64,000 bases of DNA from Aliamphritea ceti (GTDB lineage: Bacteria > Pseudomonadota > Gammaproteobacteria > Pseudomonadales > Balneatricaceae), in the NCBI RefSeq assembly GCF_024347215.1, contig NZ_AP025282.1, forward strand, positions 3,968,001 through 4,032,000, in the 5' to 3' direction. A program made the position numbers and the translations under genes. Position 1 is the first letter of the stretch; every line of letters begins with the position of its first letter. A model generated the notes under the pieces. The model was not told the DNA's origin, searched no databases, and saw only the letters and a list, made by a program, of their open reading frames with translations. Shown piece after piece: positions 63,729-64,000 of the stretch.

Positions 63729-64000
63729 TCAAAGCACAGGCATCCCTACAGCAGCATTCATTGGTATCTCCAAGTCGATGCTCTGCCAAAAAGATAGTGG
63801 AAAAATGATCGGATCATAGGTATAGGTCGCCGATACAATGATTGGATTAGCGCCAACGGCTGCAGTATCTGTAACAACAGCAACCACGTTAGGTCCGGGC
63901 AACAAAGGTTTGGTACTTGGTAAAATTGTCAGTGAACCATACCGAACCAGGTTTTCTGCATTAGTTTTAACAGTCGCAAGTTGTCCGGGGGTGTCTACCG
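63729..64000 (-). CDS. TadE-like/TadF pseudopilin, 5' end off window
   Basis: The last 90 codons of a minus-strand gene are visible, ending in AAVGMPVL and TGA at 63729-63731. The segment VDTPGQLATVKTNAENLVRY, later YTYDPIIFPLSFW, resembles the C-terminal part of TadE-like pilus proteins. It precedes tadE in the operon. The N-terminus lies beyond the window. Confidence 0.72.
   Translation of the reverse strand, partial: VDTPGQLATVKTNAENLVRYGSLTILPSTKPLLPGPNVVAVVTDTAAVGANPIIVSATYTYDPIIFPLSFWQSIDLEIPMNAAVGMPVL

Overview
The window looks like the chromosome of a marine, heterotrophic gammaproteobacterium, most likely Oceanospirillales/Oceanospirillaceae. This rests on gene content recognised by eye (BCCT and TRAP transporters, corrinoid methyl-transfer genes, creatinase, a Tad pilus, a RimB-RimK fusion) and on tight, well-spaced ribosome binding sites; no database search was possible.

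Layout. 1-9181 (minus strand): a corrinoid methyl-transfer cluster with a ferredoxin-type ATP-dependent activator (running off the left edge), a methyl-THF:corrinoid methyltransferase, a DUF1638 protein, a B12-binding corrinoid protein, a GST, a 4Fe-4S protein, a hydantoinase/oxoprolinase-type ATPase and a DUF1289 protein. The substrate-specific (MttB-type) methyltransferase is not in the window. 9515-15723: a YjbR protein, a GbdR-like AraC regulator, a LysR regulator and a creatinine-to-sarcosine unit (creatininase, BCCT transporter, creatinase). 16010-21685: two GNAT acetyltransferases, two unknown proteins, a flavin amine oxidase and ChrR-like cupin divergent from sigma factor SigZ and a Cys-tailed GST. 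21788-33528: phenylalanine/tyrosine catabolism (maiA, aminotransferase, fahA, VOC protein, hppD, MarR regulator, phhA) around a TRAP transporter; hmgA is absent, and the 3' end of maiA is duplicated 1.2 kb away.

33599-41128: two paralogous Cache-GAF membrane sensors without an output domain, an exported thioredoxin-fold/DUF255-like protein and an FMN 2-hydroxy-acid dehydrogenase. 41219-54322: metal handling: ZntA-type ATPase with CadR and its 19-bp-spacer promoter, a DksA-type zinc finger, Ogt, a His-rich protein, cytochromes c, a CusCBA efflux pump whose CusB carries a C-terminal CusF-like domain, and a Cys/Met-rich exported protein. 54641-55788: two intact initiator tRNA genes embedded in a tandem array of six degenerate tRNA-fMet copies, each with its own terminator. 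56046-57431: RimB-RimK fusion. 57525-64000 (minus): a Tad/Flp pilus operon running off the right edge.

How the genes work together. Creatinine is opened to creatine and split to sarcosine and urea; the neighbouring corrinoid/THF genes could take methyl groups from an N-methyl compound into the C1 pool (inference). Phe is hydroxylated to Tyr, transaminated, converted to homogentisate and finally, after a ring-opening step encoded elsewhere, to fumarate and acetoacetate. The right half combines metal efflux with periplasmic redox proteins.

Most noteworthy: the tRNA-fMet pseudo-copy array (with a U1-U72 mismatch in the intact initiators), four AraC-like half-sites in two pairs at 21-bp spacing before the corrinoid operon, Arg/Gly-rich tails shared by the methyl-transfer proteins, the maiA duplication, an 18-bp tandem repeat array at the end of cusA, and a Tad lipoprotein lacking a normal start codon.
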